Shown here: positions 35,115 to 43,535 of the stretch, one piece after another | Layout of the letters: the number at the start of each line of letters is the position of its first letter | Numbering within the stretch: position 1 is the first letter of the stretch | NCBI RefSeq assembly: GCF_001421165.1 | Contig: NZ_LMKB01000005.1 | Span: forward strand, 1,346,827-1,410,826 | DNA: 64,000 nucleotides | From: Frigoribacterium sp. Leaf8 | GTDB lineage: Bacteria; Actinomycetota; Actinomycetes; Actinomycetales; Microbacteriaceae | Reading direction: 5' to 3' | The notes under the pieces: model-generated | Database searches by the model: none | What the model saw: only the letters and a program-made list of their open reading frames with translations | What the model was told of the DNA's origin: nothing | Position numbers and translations under genes: made by a program

Positions 35115-35166
35115 CCGGGGACGCAGGAGGCGCGGGTCACGCGACCCGCGCCTCCTGCGTCCCCGG
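35115..35166. terminator. Perfect 24-bp hairpin built from the dispersed motif
   Basis: Stem from CCGGGGACGCAGG outward to its complement ending CCCCGG, 24 bp, loop ACGC. The central 40 nt (35121-35160) are identical to 29261-29300. It lies between the convergent DeoR and GH26-OpgC genes. Confidence 0.65.
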
Positions 35167-35177
35167 CGGCCCGCCGC

Positions 35178-37724
35178 TCAGCGGGGGATGACCGAGAACA
35201 GGAACTTCTTCTTCACCATCACCCAGAGCAGCAGCACCGAGACCACGTGGACGATCGTGCCGACGACCACATCCGAGCGGTCCAGCCCGGGGATCGACGC
35301 GACGGCGAGCACGAAGAAGACCTGCCAGATGAACACGTAGAGGCTGGCCTGCCCGAGGGGGACGTAGAACCAGCCGAGGGCCGCCGAGATCGGCTTCCAG
35401 AACACCGTGAGGATCGCGTAGACGCAGACGACCACGAGGGCCACGTCGACCAGCCGGCCCCACTGCATGTCGACCCGCTGGTAGCCGGTCGCGTACAGCG
35501 TGTCGTAGAGGCCCGTCGGGATCGGCCCCGGGGCGAACCCGTAGGCGTGCCCGGCCCAGATCAGCGCGAGGAACCCGGCGTAGCCGACGACCCCCACGCC
35601 GACCAGCACCTTGCCGAGGCGGGTGGTCAGCGCCGTCACGATCCGACGCCGGTACCAGCCGATGACGAGACCGTGGGTGAAGAGCACCTGCCAGGCGAAG
35701 AGCGGGAACACCGGCTCGAACTGCGACGGCAGGAGGTGGACGTCGGGGAAGACCACGCCGACGGCGTAGACCGCCCAGCTGACCAGCAACACGGCCCACC
35801 AGGCACGCCGCTTGATCGCCCACATCAGGGCGGGGATCGTCAGGCTCAGCACGACGAACAGGCCCATGATGTTGAACGGCCACGGCCCCATCTCGAGCAG
35901 CAACAGCTGACGCACGGCGTACCACGGCGGCGGGTAGTCGAGCAGGCGGTCGACGTTCGGGTACAGGTCGTAGACCCGCCCCTCCGCCGAGGTGCCGGTC
36001 ATGCCCGTGCCGCGGTCGGTGAAGGTCGTGACCGCGTCCGTGTTCAGCAGCGGCACGAAGCTCAGCGCGAAGACGACCAGGATGACCGCGAGGGTCACGA
36101 CGTACTGCTTGCGCGCCCGGACGAACGCGCCGATCGCGGCGGCCTTCTCGCCGTACTTCTTGATGCCGAGCGGGTAGACCATGCCGAGCACGATGCCGCT
36201 GAGGAACACGAACATCTCTGCGCCCGTGATCGCCCCGACGGCCTTCAGCGTGACGAACGAGAACGGCCCCGCGACCTCGATGTGCGTGATGACGACGGCC
36301 AGGATGATGAACCCGCGGAAGAGGTCGATGCGCAGGTCGCGACCGGGTGATCCGTCGTCGGGGTAGCGCCAGCGGGGCAGCAGGCGCCCGACGACGCCGC
36401 TCACCAGGAAGACCAGGGCGAGCACCACGGCACAGGCCACGATCCAGCCCATCTCGTCGCCGCCGCCGTCGCGGACCTGCACGGTCGCGGCGTCGCCGTC
36501 GGTCGAGGTCACGCGGTCGGTGACCGGCCCGAGGTCGATCCGGTCGGACGCCTCGAGATCGGTGCGCAGCGCCCCGGCGATGCCCGACTCGGCCGTGGCC
36601 CGCCAGTCGACGGGTCGGTCGCCCGCCTCGGCCTCGTCCCGCTCGACCTCGAGCCAGGTGACGCCGGAGATCCGGTCGTGGGTCGGCAGGGCGTCCAGCA
36701 CCTGACGCCACCAGCCCTGCTTGACGTCGAGCTCGGGGGCACCGTCGAACCCGGCGGCGTAGAGGGCGCCCGTGTCGAGCAGCATGGGTCGGTCGCGCCC
36801 CTCGGCGAAGCGCTCGTAGAACGTCGACGGCTGAGCCTCGGCGTAGCCCCAGGTCTCGTCGAAGCGTGCCTCGACCTCGCCCGCCGCCGGGGCCTGGTTC
36901 TCGACCAACGGCACCGACGTGCCGGCGGCCGTCGAGGCGCTGCCCTTGGCGAAGAAGAACATGGACTGGCCGACCCAGTCGACCGCGTCGTCGCCGGGGT
37001 AGTACGGCCCGTACGGGTCGTCGGCCTCGGTGACCCGCCCGTCGTCGTTCGTGTCGAGCAGGTCGACGTCGCCCGAGGGGGTCTCGGTGAGGCGGCCGAC
37101 GGCGTCCGAGAACGGATAGCCCGCACCGTAGGACGGAGCCCACACCATGCGGGCCTGCGAGTCCCCGGCGTGCACGACGTCGGCGAGGGCCCGGAACGCC
37201 CCGACGAACGCCGTGGGCTGCTGCCCCCAGCGCTGCCAGTTGCCGTTCATCTCGGGCGCGAAGCGCACCAGCTGGAGCGTGCCGTACTGCCGGTCGATCT
37301 CGGTCAGCAGGTCGTCGGCCCGGCGCGCGTCCGCGGCGTCCAGGTCGGCGAGCCGCCCGGTGGGCTCCAGGCTGACCACGAGCACGGCGCCCTGGGCGGC
37401 CGCGGCACGGGCCGACCGGCGCCACTCCTCGACCGCGCCCTGGTCGAGCGGGTAGTCGATGTTGACGCCGTACAGCGACGGCGTCGCGCCGAGTCGGCCG
37501 GCGTAGCCGTCGGGTCCGTCCGAGCCCCAGTCGAGGTCCGGGCCGAACCACGTGTCCGAGGGTTCAGGAGGCGCGGCTGCGGCCGACGCGGACGTCGCGT
37601 CCCCGAGCACCGCCGGCCCCAGCACCAGCGGCACGAACGCCGCGACGGCGAGCAGGGCCGCGCCGATCCGGCGGGCCGCCCGCCGACGTGGCACCGTCGC
37701 CGACGGGTGCCTCAGCGTCGGCAC
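35178..37724 (-). CDS. GH26-like glycosidase fused to an OpgC-type membrane acyltransferase
   Basis: 848 residues from GTG 37724 (overlaps the anti-sigma kinase gene by 13 nt; no better start nearby). Order: basic N-terminus and signal/anchor helix (about 14-38); extracytoplasmic GH26/mannanase-like barrel (about 50-405) with VRFAPEMNGNWQRWG (likely acid/base Glu) and GVTWLEVERDE near the end; a membrane helix (about 455-475); then OpgC (IDLFRGFIILAVVITHIE, about 490, followed by about ten helices to the C-terminus VKKKFLFSVIPR). OpgC proteins add succinyl groups to glucans. As the last gene of a polysaccharide-synthase operon it may trim and acylate the polymer outside the membrane (inference). 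Confidence 0.75.
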   Translation of the reverse strand: MPTLRHPSATVPRRRAARRIGAALLAVAAFVPLVLGPAVLGDATSASAAAAPPEPSDTWFGPDLDWGSDGPDGYAGRLGATPSLYGVNIDYPLDQGAVEEWRRSARAAAAQGAVLVVSLEPTGRLADLDAADARRADDLLTEIDRQYGTLQLVRFAPEMNGNWQRWGQQPTAFVGAFRALADVVHAGDSQARMVWAPSYGAGYPFSDAVGRLTETPSGDVDLLDTNDDGRVTEADDPYGPYYPGDDAVDWVGQSMFFFAKGSASTAAGTSVPLVENQAPAAGEVEARFDETWGYAEAQPSTFYERFAEGRDRPMLLDTGALYAAGFDGAPELDVKQGWWRQVLDALPTHDRISGVTWLEVERDEAEAGDRPVDWRATAESGIAGALRTDLEASDRIDLGPVTDRVTSTDGDAATVQVRDGGGDEMGWIVACAVVLALVFLVSGVVGRLLPRWRYPDDGSPGRDLRIDLFRGFIILAVVITHIEVAGPFSFVTLKAVGAITGAEMFVFLSGIVLGMVYPLGIKKYGEKAAAIGAFVRARKQYVVTLAVILVVFALSFVPLLNTDAVTTFTDRGTGMTGTSAEGRVYDLYPNVDRLLDYPPPWYAVRQLLLLEMGPWPFNIMGLFVVLSLTIPALMWAIKRRAWWAVLLVSWAVYAVGVVFPDVHLLPSQFEPVFPLFAWQVLFTHGLVIGWYRRRIVTALTTRLGKVLVGVGVVGYAGFLALIWAGHAYGFAPGPIPTGLYDTLYATGYQRVDMQWGRLVDVALVVVCVYAILTVFWKPISAALGWFYVPLGQASLYVFIWQVFFVLAVASIPGLDRSDVVVGTIVHVVSVLLLWVMVKKKFLFSVIPR

Positions 37725-38131
37725 ACGAGCGTCCACACGTTGCGGCCGTCCTCGTGGCGGTAGTCGAGGCTCTCGAGGCTGAGGAGCGCCAGGGCCAGGC
37801 CGCGACCGTCCTCGTCCTCGAGGTCGGCCATCGAGACGGCGCTGAGGTCGATCTCGCTGGGCATGCCGTTGTCGTGGAAGACGGCGGTCAGCCGGTCGTC
37901 GGTGGCGGAGAGCTCGAGGGTGAAGCGGCGACCGCGGTCGGCCTCGGACCGGCGCGAGTGCTCGACGACGTTCGCCGCGATCTCGACGATCGCGGTCTCG
38001 AACGAGAAGCGCGTCTCGAGCGAGTCGTCGCCGAGCGAGGTCCACCACGCCTCGAAGGCGTTCTGCACCAGGTCGATGCTCTCGGGTTCGACGGCCACGT
38101 CGATGACGACCGGGCCGGGACGCTCAGTCAT
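37712..38131 (-). CDS. Anti-sigma-factor serine kinase-like ATPase (RsbW family)
   Basis: 139 residues. HATPase_c fold with N-box EIAANVVEHS (about 50-59), G1 box VFHDNGMPSEID (about 84-95), G2 GRGLALALLSLESLDY (about 109-124) and the closing strand NVWTLVC. RsbW/SpoIIAB-type proteins phosphorylate a STAS partner and bind a sigma factor or another target. It overlaps the STAS gene by 8 nt and the downstream GH26-OpgC gene by 13 nt. No sigma factor is in the operon, so the target may be a biosynthetic protein. Confidence 0.85.
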   Translation of the reverse strand: MTERPGPVVIDVAVEPESIDLVQNAFEAWWTSLGDDSLETRFSFETAIVEIAANVVEHSRRSEADRGRRFTLELSATDDRLTAVFHDNGMPSEIDLSAVSMADLEDEDGRGLALALLSLESLDYRHEDGRNVWTLVCRR

Positions 38132-38456
38132 CGAGGGCGGCCGAGACCGAGGCGCGGGGCTTGAGGATGCGGTCGAGGTTCGTGAGGCGCAGCACCATCG
38201 AGACCTGCTCGGTGGGGGCCACCAGCCGCAGGTCTCCCCCGGCCTGGCGTGCCGACTTGAGGCACGACACGAGGGCCCCGAGGCCCGACGAGTCCACGAA
38301 GGTCGTGCCCGAGAGGTCGACGATGATGAGGCGGTCGCCGGCCGCGAGACGTGCGGCCACCTCGTCGCGGAGTTGTGGTGTCGAGACCACGGTGAGGCGC
38401 CCCTGTGGGGAGAGCACGCAGCCGCCTTCGACGGCCTCGACGGTGACGGTCATCAT
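38124..38456 (-). CDS. STAS-domain anti-anti-sigma factor
   Basis: 110 residues from ATG 38456 (AAGGA 6 nt before; ATG 38453 also possible). STAS motifs: VVSTPQLRDEVAARL, LIIVDLSGTTFVDSSGLGALVSCLKSA with Ser-Ser at about 59-60 as the phosphorylation site, and VSMVLRLTNLDRIL. Acts as the switch protein between the PP2C phosphatase and the RsbW-like kinase of the same operon. Start overlaps the GT2 stop by 4 nt. Confidence 0.88.
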   Translation of the reverse strand: MMTVTVEAVEGGCVLSPQGRLTVVSTPQLRDEVAARLAAGDRLIIVDLSGTTFVDSSGLGALVSCLKSARQAGGDLRLVAPTEQVSMVLRLTNLDRILKPRASVSAALDD

Positions 38457-40465
38457 GATTGTTCCTTGTCGTGGGGTGCCGAGGGCCCCGGGTAGAGAAC
38501 GGCCCGGACGATGATGCTGAAGATCACCAGGTCGAAGAGCACCCAGGCGATGTTGACGAGCGGCGCGAGGCCCTCGGCCTGCCCGGTGGCGTAGCGGACG
38601 CCAACCAGGACGAGTGCGGCGACGAGGCAGGCGACGGCCCAGATCTGCGGTCGGACGAGGTCCCACCGGGGGCCGGTGGCCGCCTGCTTCGTCTTGGGCG
38701 TCACCGAGAAGCCGAGCGCGCGGCCGCGGTAGACGTTCTGGAACGCCGTGGTGACCGAGGCGATCCAGACCGGGAAGAGCGCCAGCGAGTACTGCTGCCC
38801 CCGCCAGGTCGGCCTGCCCGCCGCGACCACCCAGAAGAGCAGCTGGTTGAACACCAGGAAGGGGATCAGGCGGGCGAAGAAGTCGACGCTGTAGGCCTGC
38901 ACCGGCACGACGCCGAACGACAGGCAGAGCACGGGCGCCGCGATGTAGACCACGGCGGCGAAGCCCGAGAGGTAGCTCCACATGGTGGAGAAGTACATGA
39001 GGCGCTGACCCCACGACAGGCCCTTCTGCACGAGCGGGTTCTCGCGGAAGAACACCTGCATGGTGCCCTGGGCCCAGCGCAGACGCTGCGTCATCATGGT
39101 CGCGAGGTCCTCGGGCGCGAGCCCGATCGCGAGGATCTCGTCGTGGTAGACCGACCTCCAGCCCAGCCCGTGGAGGCGCATCGCCGTGGCCATGTCCTCG
39201 GTGACCGAGATCGTGGCCAGGGGCATGATCGCCTGCGCCTCGGAGCCGCGGTCGACGTCGAGCGCCCCGACGAGCAGCGAGATCGACTCGATGGCGGCGA
39301 GCGGGGAGGACGATCGCTGCGCGAGCAGGTCGAGGGCCGCCTCGTCGAGGGCGTCGAACGTGTCGGGGCCGAGCGACATGGCGGCGAGCTCGGCGAGGTC
39401 GCCCTTCATGGCCGCGAGGTCGGCGTCGGCGAAACGGAAGGCGATCGTGTCGATGCTGCGCTGGAACCGGTAGGTGACGTCGCCGATGGACTCCCCCGCG
39501 GCGAACTCGGCCCGGGCCCGCTCGACCACGGTCTCGGCGTCGTCCAACGCCTCGAGCACGCGGGGCTGGCCGACGGCCTCCTCGCGTGCCCGCACCAGCA
39601 GCTTGCGCGACGTGCGGACGGCTCGACGCACGGCCGCCTCGACCTCGGTGACGTACCGCGCGACGCCCAGCTGCATCAGCGCCTCCCGACGGAGGACCGC
39701 GTTCGACCCGCAGAAGAACGCACTGTTCCAGCCGTCCTTCGACTGCTGGATGGGGCCGTAGAACAGCGGCGCCTGACTGCCCAGGGGGTCGGACTCCGGC
39801 ACGTTCTCGAACCACTGCGGCGTCTGCACGAGAGCGATCCGCTCGTCCTTGAAGTAGCCGAGGGTGCGGTCGAGGATCTCGGGCTTCGGCACCTGGTCGG
39901 CGTCGAGGATCAGCAGGAACTCGCCCTCGGTCGACAGGAGGGCGTTGTTGAGGTTGCCGGCCTTCGCGTGGCGCGGCCGGTCGGCCCAGTCGTCGGACCG
40001 GGTGATGACGCCGATGCCCGCGGCCTCGGCGGCGGCACGGATCTCGGGGCGACCCCCGTCGTCGAGGATCCACGTCGTGTGCGGGTAGTCGATGCGCTGT
40101 GCCGCGAGGGCGGTACGCATGACGAGTTCGACCTCCTCGTTGTACGTGGTGACGAAGACGTCGACCGTGACCCGCGTCTCGAGGCCCTCGGGGTCGGGAG
40201 CGGTCGGTGGCTCGCCACGTTCACGCAGCCGCCAGGCCCCGAGGCCGAACAGCAGCGAGTCGATCACGCTGTACGTCTCGGCGAGGATCAGCGGCACCGC
40301 GATCCACCACGACGACCAGTTCACCGAGGCGGCCCAGCGCCAGACGATGTAGTTCAGGCCGGCGAGCGACGCCAGCAGGACCGCCACCCGGATCGCGACG
40401 ATGCGGCGACCCGGGGTGGTCCGGTCGAGCAGCCGCTGGTCGCGGCGACTCAGGGTGTCGGTCAC
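38453..40465 (-). CDS. Cellulose-synthase-like family 2 glycosyltransferase
   Basis: 670 residues from GTG 40465 (GTGA overlap with the phosphatase). Two N-terminal membrane helices (about 25-77), GT2 catalytic domain with VDVFVTTYNEE (102-111), ILDDGG (133-138), ILDADQ (186-191), FFCGSNAVLRREAL (250-263), SVTEDMATA (420-428) and QRLRWAQG (460-467), then about five C-terminal helices. The D,D,D,Q(Q/R)xRW set of processive synthases is complete. Odd: about 145 mostly helical residues (about 270-415) are inserted just before TED, where BcsA proteins have a short loop. No PilZ domain is visible. The product is unknown (cellulose, mannan or other beta-glycan). Confidence 0.87.
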   Translation of the reverse strand: MTDTLSRRDQRLLDRTTPGRRIVAIRVAVLLASLAGLNYIVWRWAASVNWSSWWIAVPLILAETYSVIDSLLFGLGAWRLRERGEPPTAPDPEGLETRVTVDVFVTTYNEEVELVMRTALAAQRIDYPHTTWILDDGGRPEIRAAAEAAGIGVITRSDDWADRPRHAKAGNLNNALLSTEGEFLLILDADQVPKPEILDRTLGYFKDERIALVQTPQWFENVPESDPLGSQAPLFYGPIQQSKDGWNSAFFCGSNAVLRREALMQLGVARYVTEVEAAVRRAVRTSRKLLVRAREEAVGQPRVLEALDDAETVVERARAEFAAGESIGDVTYRFQRSIDTIAFRFADADLAAMKGDLAELAAMSLGPDTFDALDEAALDLLAQRSSSPLAAIESISLLVGALDVDRGSEAQAIMPLATISVTEDMATAMRLHGLGWRSVYHDEILAIGLAPEDLATMMTQRLRWAQGTMQVFFRENPLVQKGLSWGQRLMYFSTMWSYLSGFAAVVYIAAPVLCLSFGVVPVQAYSVDFFARLIPFLVFNQLLFWVVAAGRPTWRGQQYSLALFPVWIASVTTAFQNVYRGRALGFSVTPKTKQAATGPRWDLVRPQIWAVACLVAALVLVGVRYATGQAEGLAPLVNIAWVLFDLVIFSIIVRAVLYPGPSAPHDKEQS

Positions 40466-41652
40466 GCGCGACGGTCCATGACGACGACGGTGACGTCGTC
40501 GCGCGAGAGGCGTCGCTCGGTCAGGGCCGCCATCGACCCGAGCAGGCCGAGGCCGTCGGCACCGCCGGTGGCGGGCCGCGTCGCGAGCCGCCCGACCTCG
40601 AGGGCCCAGTCGAACTCGTCGTCGAGGACGTCGAGGACGCCGTCGCTCATGACGATCAGCTGGTCGCCGACGCCGAGGCGGGTCGTCTCGGTGACGTGCT
40701 GTTGCTGCTCGTCGAGCCCGAGCGGCAGCCCCGTGCCCGCGAGGTGCTGCACGCTGCCGTCGGCCCGGACGATGATCGACAGCCCCGCCCCGGCGTCGAC
40801 GAACGAGAGTTCGTCCGTGTCGAGGTCGAGGACGGCGTGGAAGTACGTGACGAACGTCCCGGTGCGCTGCAGGTCGGTCCGCACGGCTCGTTCGATGCGG
40901 TCGACCGCGAGGCCGAGTTCGCGTCCCGCGGCGACCTGCGGTGAGGCCGCACGACAGGCCGCCCGGACGGAGGACCCGATGATGGCCGCCCCGACGCCCT
41001 TGCCCATCACGTCGCCGACGGCCACGTGCACGAACCGGCCGACGAGTCCGTAGTCGTAGTAGTCGCCCCCGACGCTCAGCGAGGGCAGGCAGATGCCCTC
41101 GACCCGGACGCCCTCGACCTCGAGGGGCTGGGCCGGCAACAGCGCCTGCTGCGTCGAGCGGGCGGCCGAGGCGTCGGCGTCGGCGAGGAGCTCGACCTGG
41201 GCCCAGGCGGCCAGGTCGCGGAACTCGGCCATCTCGTCTGCCGAGAGCTGCCGGGGCTCGGCGTCCATCAGGCAGAACGAGCCCACGACGTTGCCCGATC
41301 CGTCGCGCAGCGGGTGACCGACGTAGAACCGCAGCCCGTTGTCGTTGAAGGCGCCCAGGTGGGCGAACCGCGGGTCGAGGCGGGCGTCGTCGGTGGTGAC
41401 GATCTCGCCCGTGTCGGTCACGAGGCTGCACGGGGTGTCGGTGCGCCCGGACTCGGGGTCGTCGAAGCCCGCCCGGCCGACGAAGAGCGCGCGCTCGTGG
41501 TCCATGACGGTGACCGACGACAGCGGCACCCCGAACACGGCCCGGGCGACGCGGGTCACGCGGTCGAGGCGGGCCTCGTGGCCCGACTCGACGATGCCGA
41601 GCGTCTCGACCGCTCGCTGCCGACGTTCTTCGCGGACTTCGTCCCTGATCAC
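40462..41652 (-). CDS. GAF-domain PP2C/SpoIIE-type serine phosphatase
   Basis: 396 residues from GTG 41652 (GGGAG upstream). An N-terminal GAF domain (about 22-165; VFGVPLSSVTVMDHERALFVGR, GLRFYVGHPLRDGSGNVVGSFCLMD) senses a small molecule or redox state; the SpoIIE/RsbU phosphatase domain (about 185-396) has SVGGDYYDYG, VAVGDVMGKGVGAAI, FVDAGAGLSIIVR, VMSDGVLD and SRDDVTVVVM with the metal-binding Asp residues in place. First gene of the operon phosphatase-GT2-STAS-kinase-GH26/OpgC; it should dephosphorylate the STAS protein. Confidence 0.88.
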   Translation of the reverse strand: MIRDEVREERRQRAVETLGIVESGHEARLDRVTRVARAVFGVPLSSVTVMDHERALFVGRAGFDDPESGRTDTPCSLVTDTGEIVTTDDARLDPRFAHLGAFNDNGLRFYVGHPLRDGSGNVVGSFCLMDAEPRQLSADEMAEFRDLAAWAQVELLADADASAARSTQQALLPAQPLEVEGVRVEGICLPSLSVGGDYYDYGLVGRFVHVAVGDVMGKGVGAAIIGSSVRAACRAASPQVAAGRELGLAVDRIERAVRTDLQRTGTFVTYFHAVLDLDTDELSFVDAGAGLSIIVRADGSVQHLAGTGLPLGLDEQQQHVTETTRLGVGDQLIVMSDGVLDVLDDEFDWALEVGRLATRPATGGADGLGLLGSMAALTERRLSRDDVTVVVMDRRA

Positions 41653-41783
41653 ACGGCTCCCTCTCGCTGGGCGCGCCTGGTGGGAGCGTGCCGTCTCCGA
41701 ACCCTGCAACGATGCCACAGAGCCCTCGCCACGTCATGCCCACCATTAGGGGGACACCGAGGAGGCGCGGTGCCGGTCAGCGC

Positions 41784-41812
41784 ATGACAAACCTTGCCAT
41801 CGCGCCTAGGAT
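41784..41812 (+). promoter_or_regulatory. Promoter of leaderless parDE operon
   Basis: ATGACA (41784-41789) and TAGGAT (41807-41812) with 17 nt spacing; the -10 ends 6 nt before ATG 41819. No Shine-Dalgarno. Confidence 0.5.
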
Positions 41813-41818
41813 CGGTCC

Positions 41819-42064
41819 ATGGCCACCATGAACGTCTCGCTGCCCGACGGTCTGAAGCACTTCGTCGAGGCCCAGGTCGACGAGCGCGGTTACGGGACGA
41901 GCAGCGAGTTCATCCGCGAGCTGATCCGTCGCGAGCAGGCGCGCGCCCGCCTCCGCGAACTCGTGGTGGACGGCATGGCGTCCGGGGCGGGCTCGGACCT
42001 CGACGAGCAGTACCTCGACCGCCTCCGGGACCGCGTGCACCGCGCCGGGGCCGACCGCGCGTGA
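41819..42064 (+). CDS. parD: ParD-like type II antitoxin
   Basis: 81 residues. Ribbon-helix-helix at about 3-40 (MNVSLPDGLKHFVEAQVDERGYGTSSEFIRELIRRE), then a charged C-terminal tail (about 41-81) that would wrap the toxin. Overlaps the toxin gene by GTGA. The dimer probably represses its own leaderless promoter. Confidence 0.88.
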   Translation: MATMNVSLPDGLKHFVEAQVDERGYGTSSEFIRELIRREQARARLRELVVDGMASGAGSDLDEQYLDRLRDRVHRAGADRA

Positions 42065-42378
42065 GCCGCCGCGTCGTGACCTCGCGACGCGCCGACCACG
42101 ACATCGAGTCGGCCGTCGACCACTACCTCGACGAGGGGGCGCACGCAGCCGCGCTCGACTTCGTCGACGCCATCGACGACGCGCGGTCGCTCATCTCGGC
42201 GCATCCCACCCTGGGGTCGGCCCGGTTCGCCGTCGAGACCGGGATCGACGGCCTGCGGAGCCTGGCGCTCCGCCGCTTCCCGTTCGTGGTGCTCTACACC
42301 GACGACACGGACGCCATGCGGGTCCACCGGGTGCTGCACACCAGCCGAGACCTCCCGGTCGAGTTCTCCGGAGCCTGA
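42061..42378 (+). CDS. parE: ParE/RelE-superfamily toxin
   Basis: 105 residues from GTG 42061 (GTG 42076 possible). ParE pattern: SRRADHDIESAVDHYLDEGAHAAALDFVDAIDDARSLISAHPTLGSARF, then LRSLALRRFPFVVLYTDDTDAMRVHRVLHTSRDLP with the beta-strands and the late Arg/His typical of the family. ParE toxins inhibit gyrase. Paired with the ParD-like gene by a 4-nt overlap. Confidence 0.87.
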   Translation: MSRRVVTSRRADHDIESAVDHYLDEGAHAAALDFVDAIDDARSLISAHPTLGSARFAVETGIDGLRSLALRRFPFVVLYTDDTDAMRVHRVLHTSRDLPVEFSGA

Positions 42379-42381
42379 CGA

Positions 42382-42425
42382 CCGAGGAGGCGCGGTGCCG
42401 GTCGACCGGCACCGCGCCTCCTCGG
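42382..42425. terminator. 44-bp perfect palindrome between convergent genes
   Basis: Two inverted copies of the GGTGCCGGTC-ending version of the motif meet with no spacer (left arm starts CCGAGGAGGCGCGGTGCC, centre GGTCGACC). A 22-bp arm length makes a strong hairpin for both strands, 3 nt after the ParE stop and 9 nt before the lipoprotein stop. Confidence 0.65.
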
Positions 42426-42434
42426 GGCCTCGCG

Positions 42435-43043
42435 TCAGTCGAGGAAGTCGAAGACGAGATCGAGCGATCGGGCGGGATCGATCGGAGCGGTCGACCCGGC
42501 CGGAGCCGCGACGATGACGCTCAGGAGCCCGTGGGGCGTCAGCAGGATCGACCCGCCCCCGACGACCGGTGACCCGTCCTGGGCCGTCGCGACGAAGGCG
42601 CGCCCGTCGAAGGCGTCGGCCCGTTCGTCCTCGACCTGCTCGAGCGACAGCCCGTCGACGCCGCCCCCTGCGGGGACCTCGGCGTCCATGCCCGCCTGGT
42701 CGAGTTCCTGGACCGTGGCGATGAAGCCGACCCGGGACCCGTCGGCCTCGCTGGTCCACGTGCAGTTCGCCTCGTCGGACCCGATGGTCGAGGTCTCCGC
42801 CACGAGGGTCCGCCCCGTGACGAGATCGCCGAGGACGGCCCCCGCCGCCTCGCAGTCGGCGGGCAGGGTGAACTCGCCGGTCGGCTGGTCGGCGGCGTCC
42901 GCCGTGGCGGTCGCCTGCCCCGGGGACGACGACCGACCGGCGTCACCGGAGTCGGCGCCGCCTCCGGTGCAGCCCGCGAGCAGGAGGGTCACGGCGACGG
43001 CTCCGACGATGGCCGAGAGTGCGGGCGTGGTGGTGGTGCGCAT
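42435..43043 (-). CDS. Lipoprotein of unknown function
   Basis: 202 residues from ATG 43043 (GGGGGA 5-6 nt upstream). Lipobox LLLAGC (Cys25), a Ser/Gly/Asp-rich linker to about 58, then a domain of about 140 residues with two further cysteines in DCEAAG and NCTWTS (probable disulfide), resembling small actinobacterial sensor/DUF3558-like lipoproteins in layout only. No catalytic motif. Stands alone. Confidence 0.7.
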   Translation of the reverse strand: MRTTTTPALSAIVGAVAVTLLLAGCTGGGADSGDAGRSSSPGQATATADAADQPTGEFTLPADCEAAGAVLGDLVTGRTLVAETSTIGSDEANCTWTSEADGSRVGFIATVQELDQAGMDAEVPAGGGVDGLSLEQVEDERADAFDGRAFVATAQDGSPVVGGGSILLTPHGLLSVIVAAPAGSTAPIDPARSLDLVFDFLD

Positions 43044-43121
43044 GGTGGTCCCCCGGTGGTGCGCCGGACCCCTTCCGACGACCGCCTCAGCCTAGACGGG
43101 TCGGTCCACCTCGGGGGCGGG

Positions 43122-43535
43122 TCAGGTGCCGGGCCAGAAGCGGGTGAACAGGTCCTGGATGAACGGGATCAGGTCCTGCACCTGGTCGACGCCGGCGATC
43201 GCGACGGCCACGAGGGGCCACAGCGACACCACGAGCGTCGAGATCACGGCCGCCACCCCGAGCACCCAGGCCAGGGCACCGTTGCGCACCTTCACGATGA
43301 GCAGCAGCACGACCAGGGCCAGGACGTAACCGATGGCGATCGCCGCGACGATCGAGCCGACGGGCACGTCGAGGGCGCCGGCCGTGCCGCCGTCCGCCGC
43401 ACCGATCAGGGTGAGCACGGGCAGCAGCACGCCGACGACGATCAGCACGCAGAGGACCGCCGAGGTCACCAGGGCCGCCCAGACGGCCCGCGGCCGGGGG
43501 CGTCGGGTCGTCATCGTCGTGCGCCGCCCGAACAT
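43122..43535 (-). CDS. Membrane protein of the Asp23 cluster, unknown function
   Basis: 137 residues; ATG 43535 (TGATG junction; GTG 43538 possible) with GGAG upstream. Three predicted helices (about 16-40, 57-81, 86-112) and an amphipathic C-terminal end DLIPFIQDLFTRFWPG. Last gene after the Asp23-coiled protein, to which it is translationally coupled; may anchor it to the membrane (inference). Confidence 0.65.
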   Translation of the reverse strand: MFGRRTTMTTRRPRPRAVWAALVTSAVLCVLIVVGVLLPVLTLIGAADGGTAGALDVPVGSIVAAIAIGYVLALVVLLLIVKVRNGALAWVLGVAAVISTLVVSLWPLVAVAIAGVDQVQDLIPFIQDLFTRFWPGT

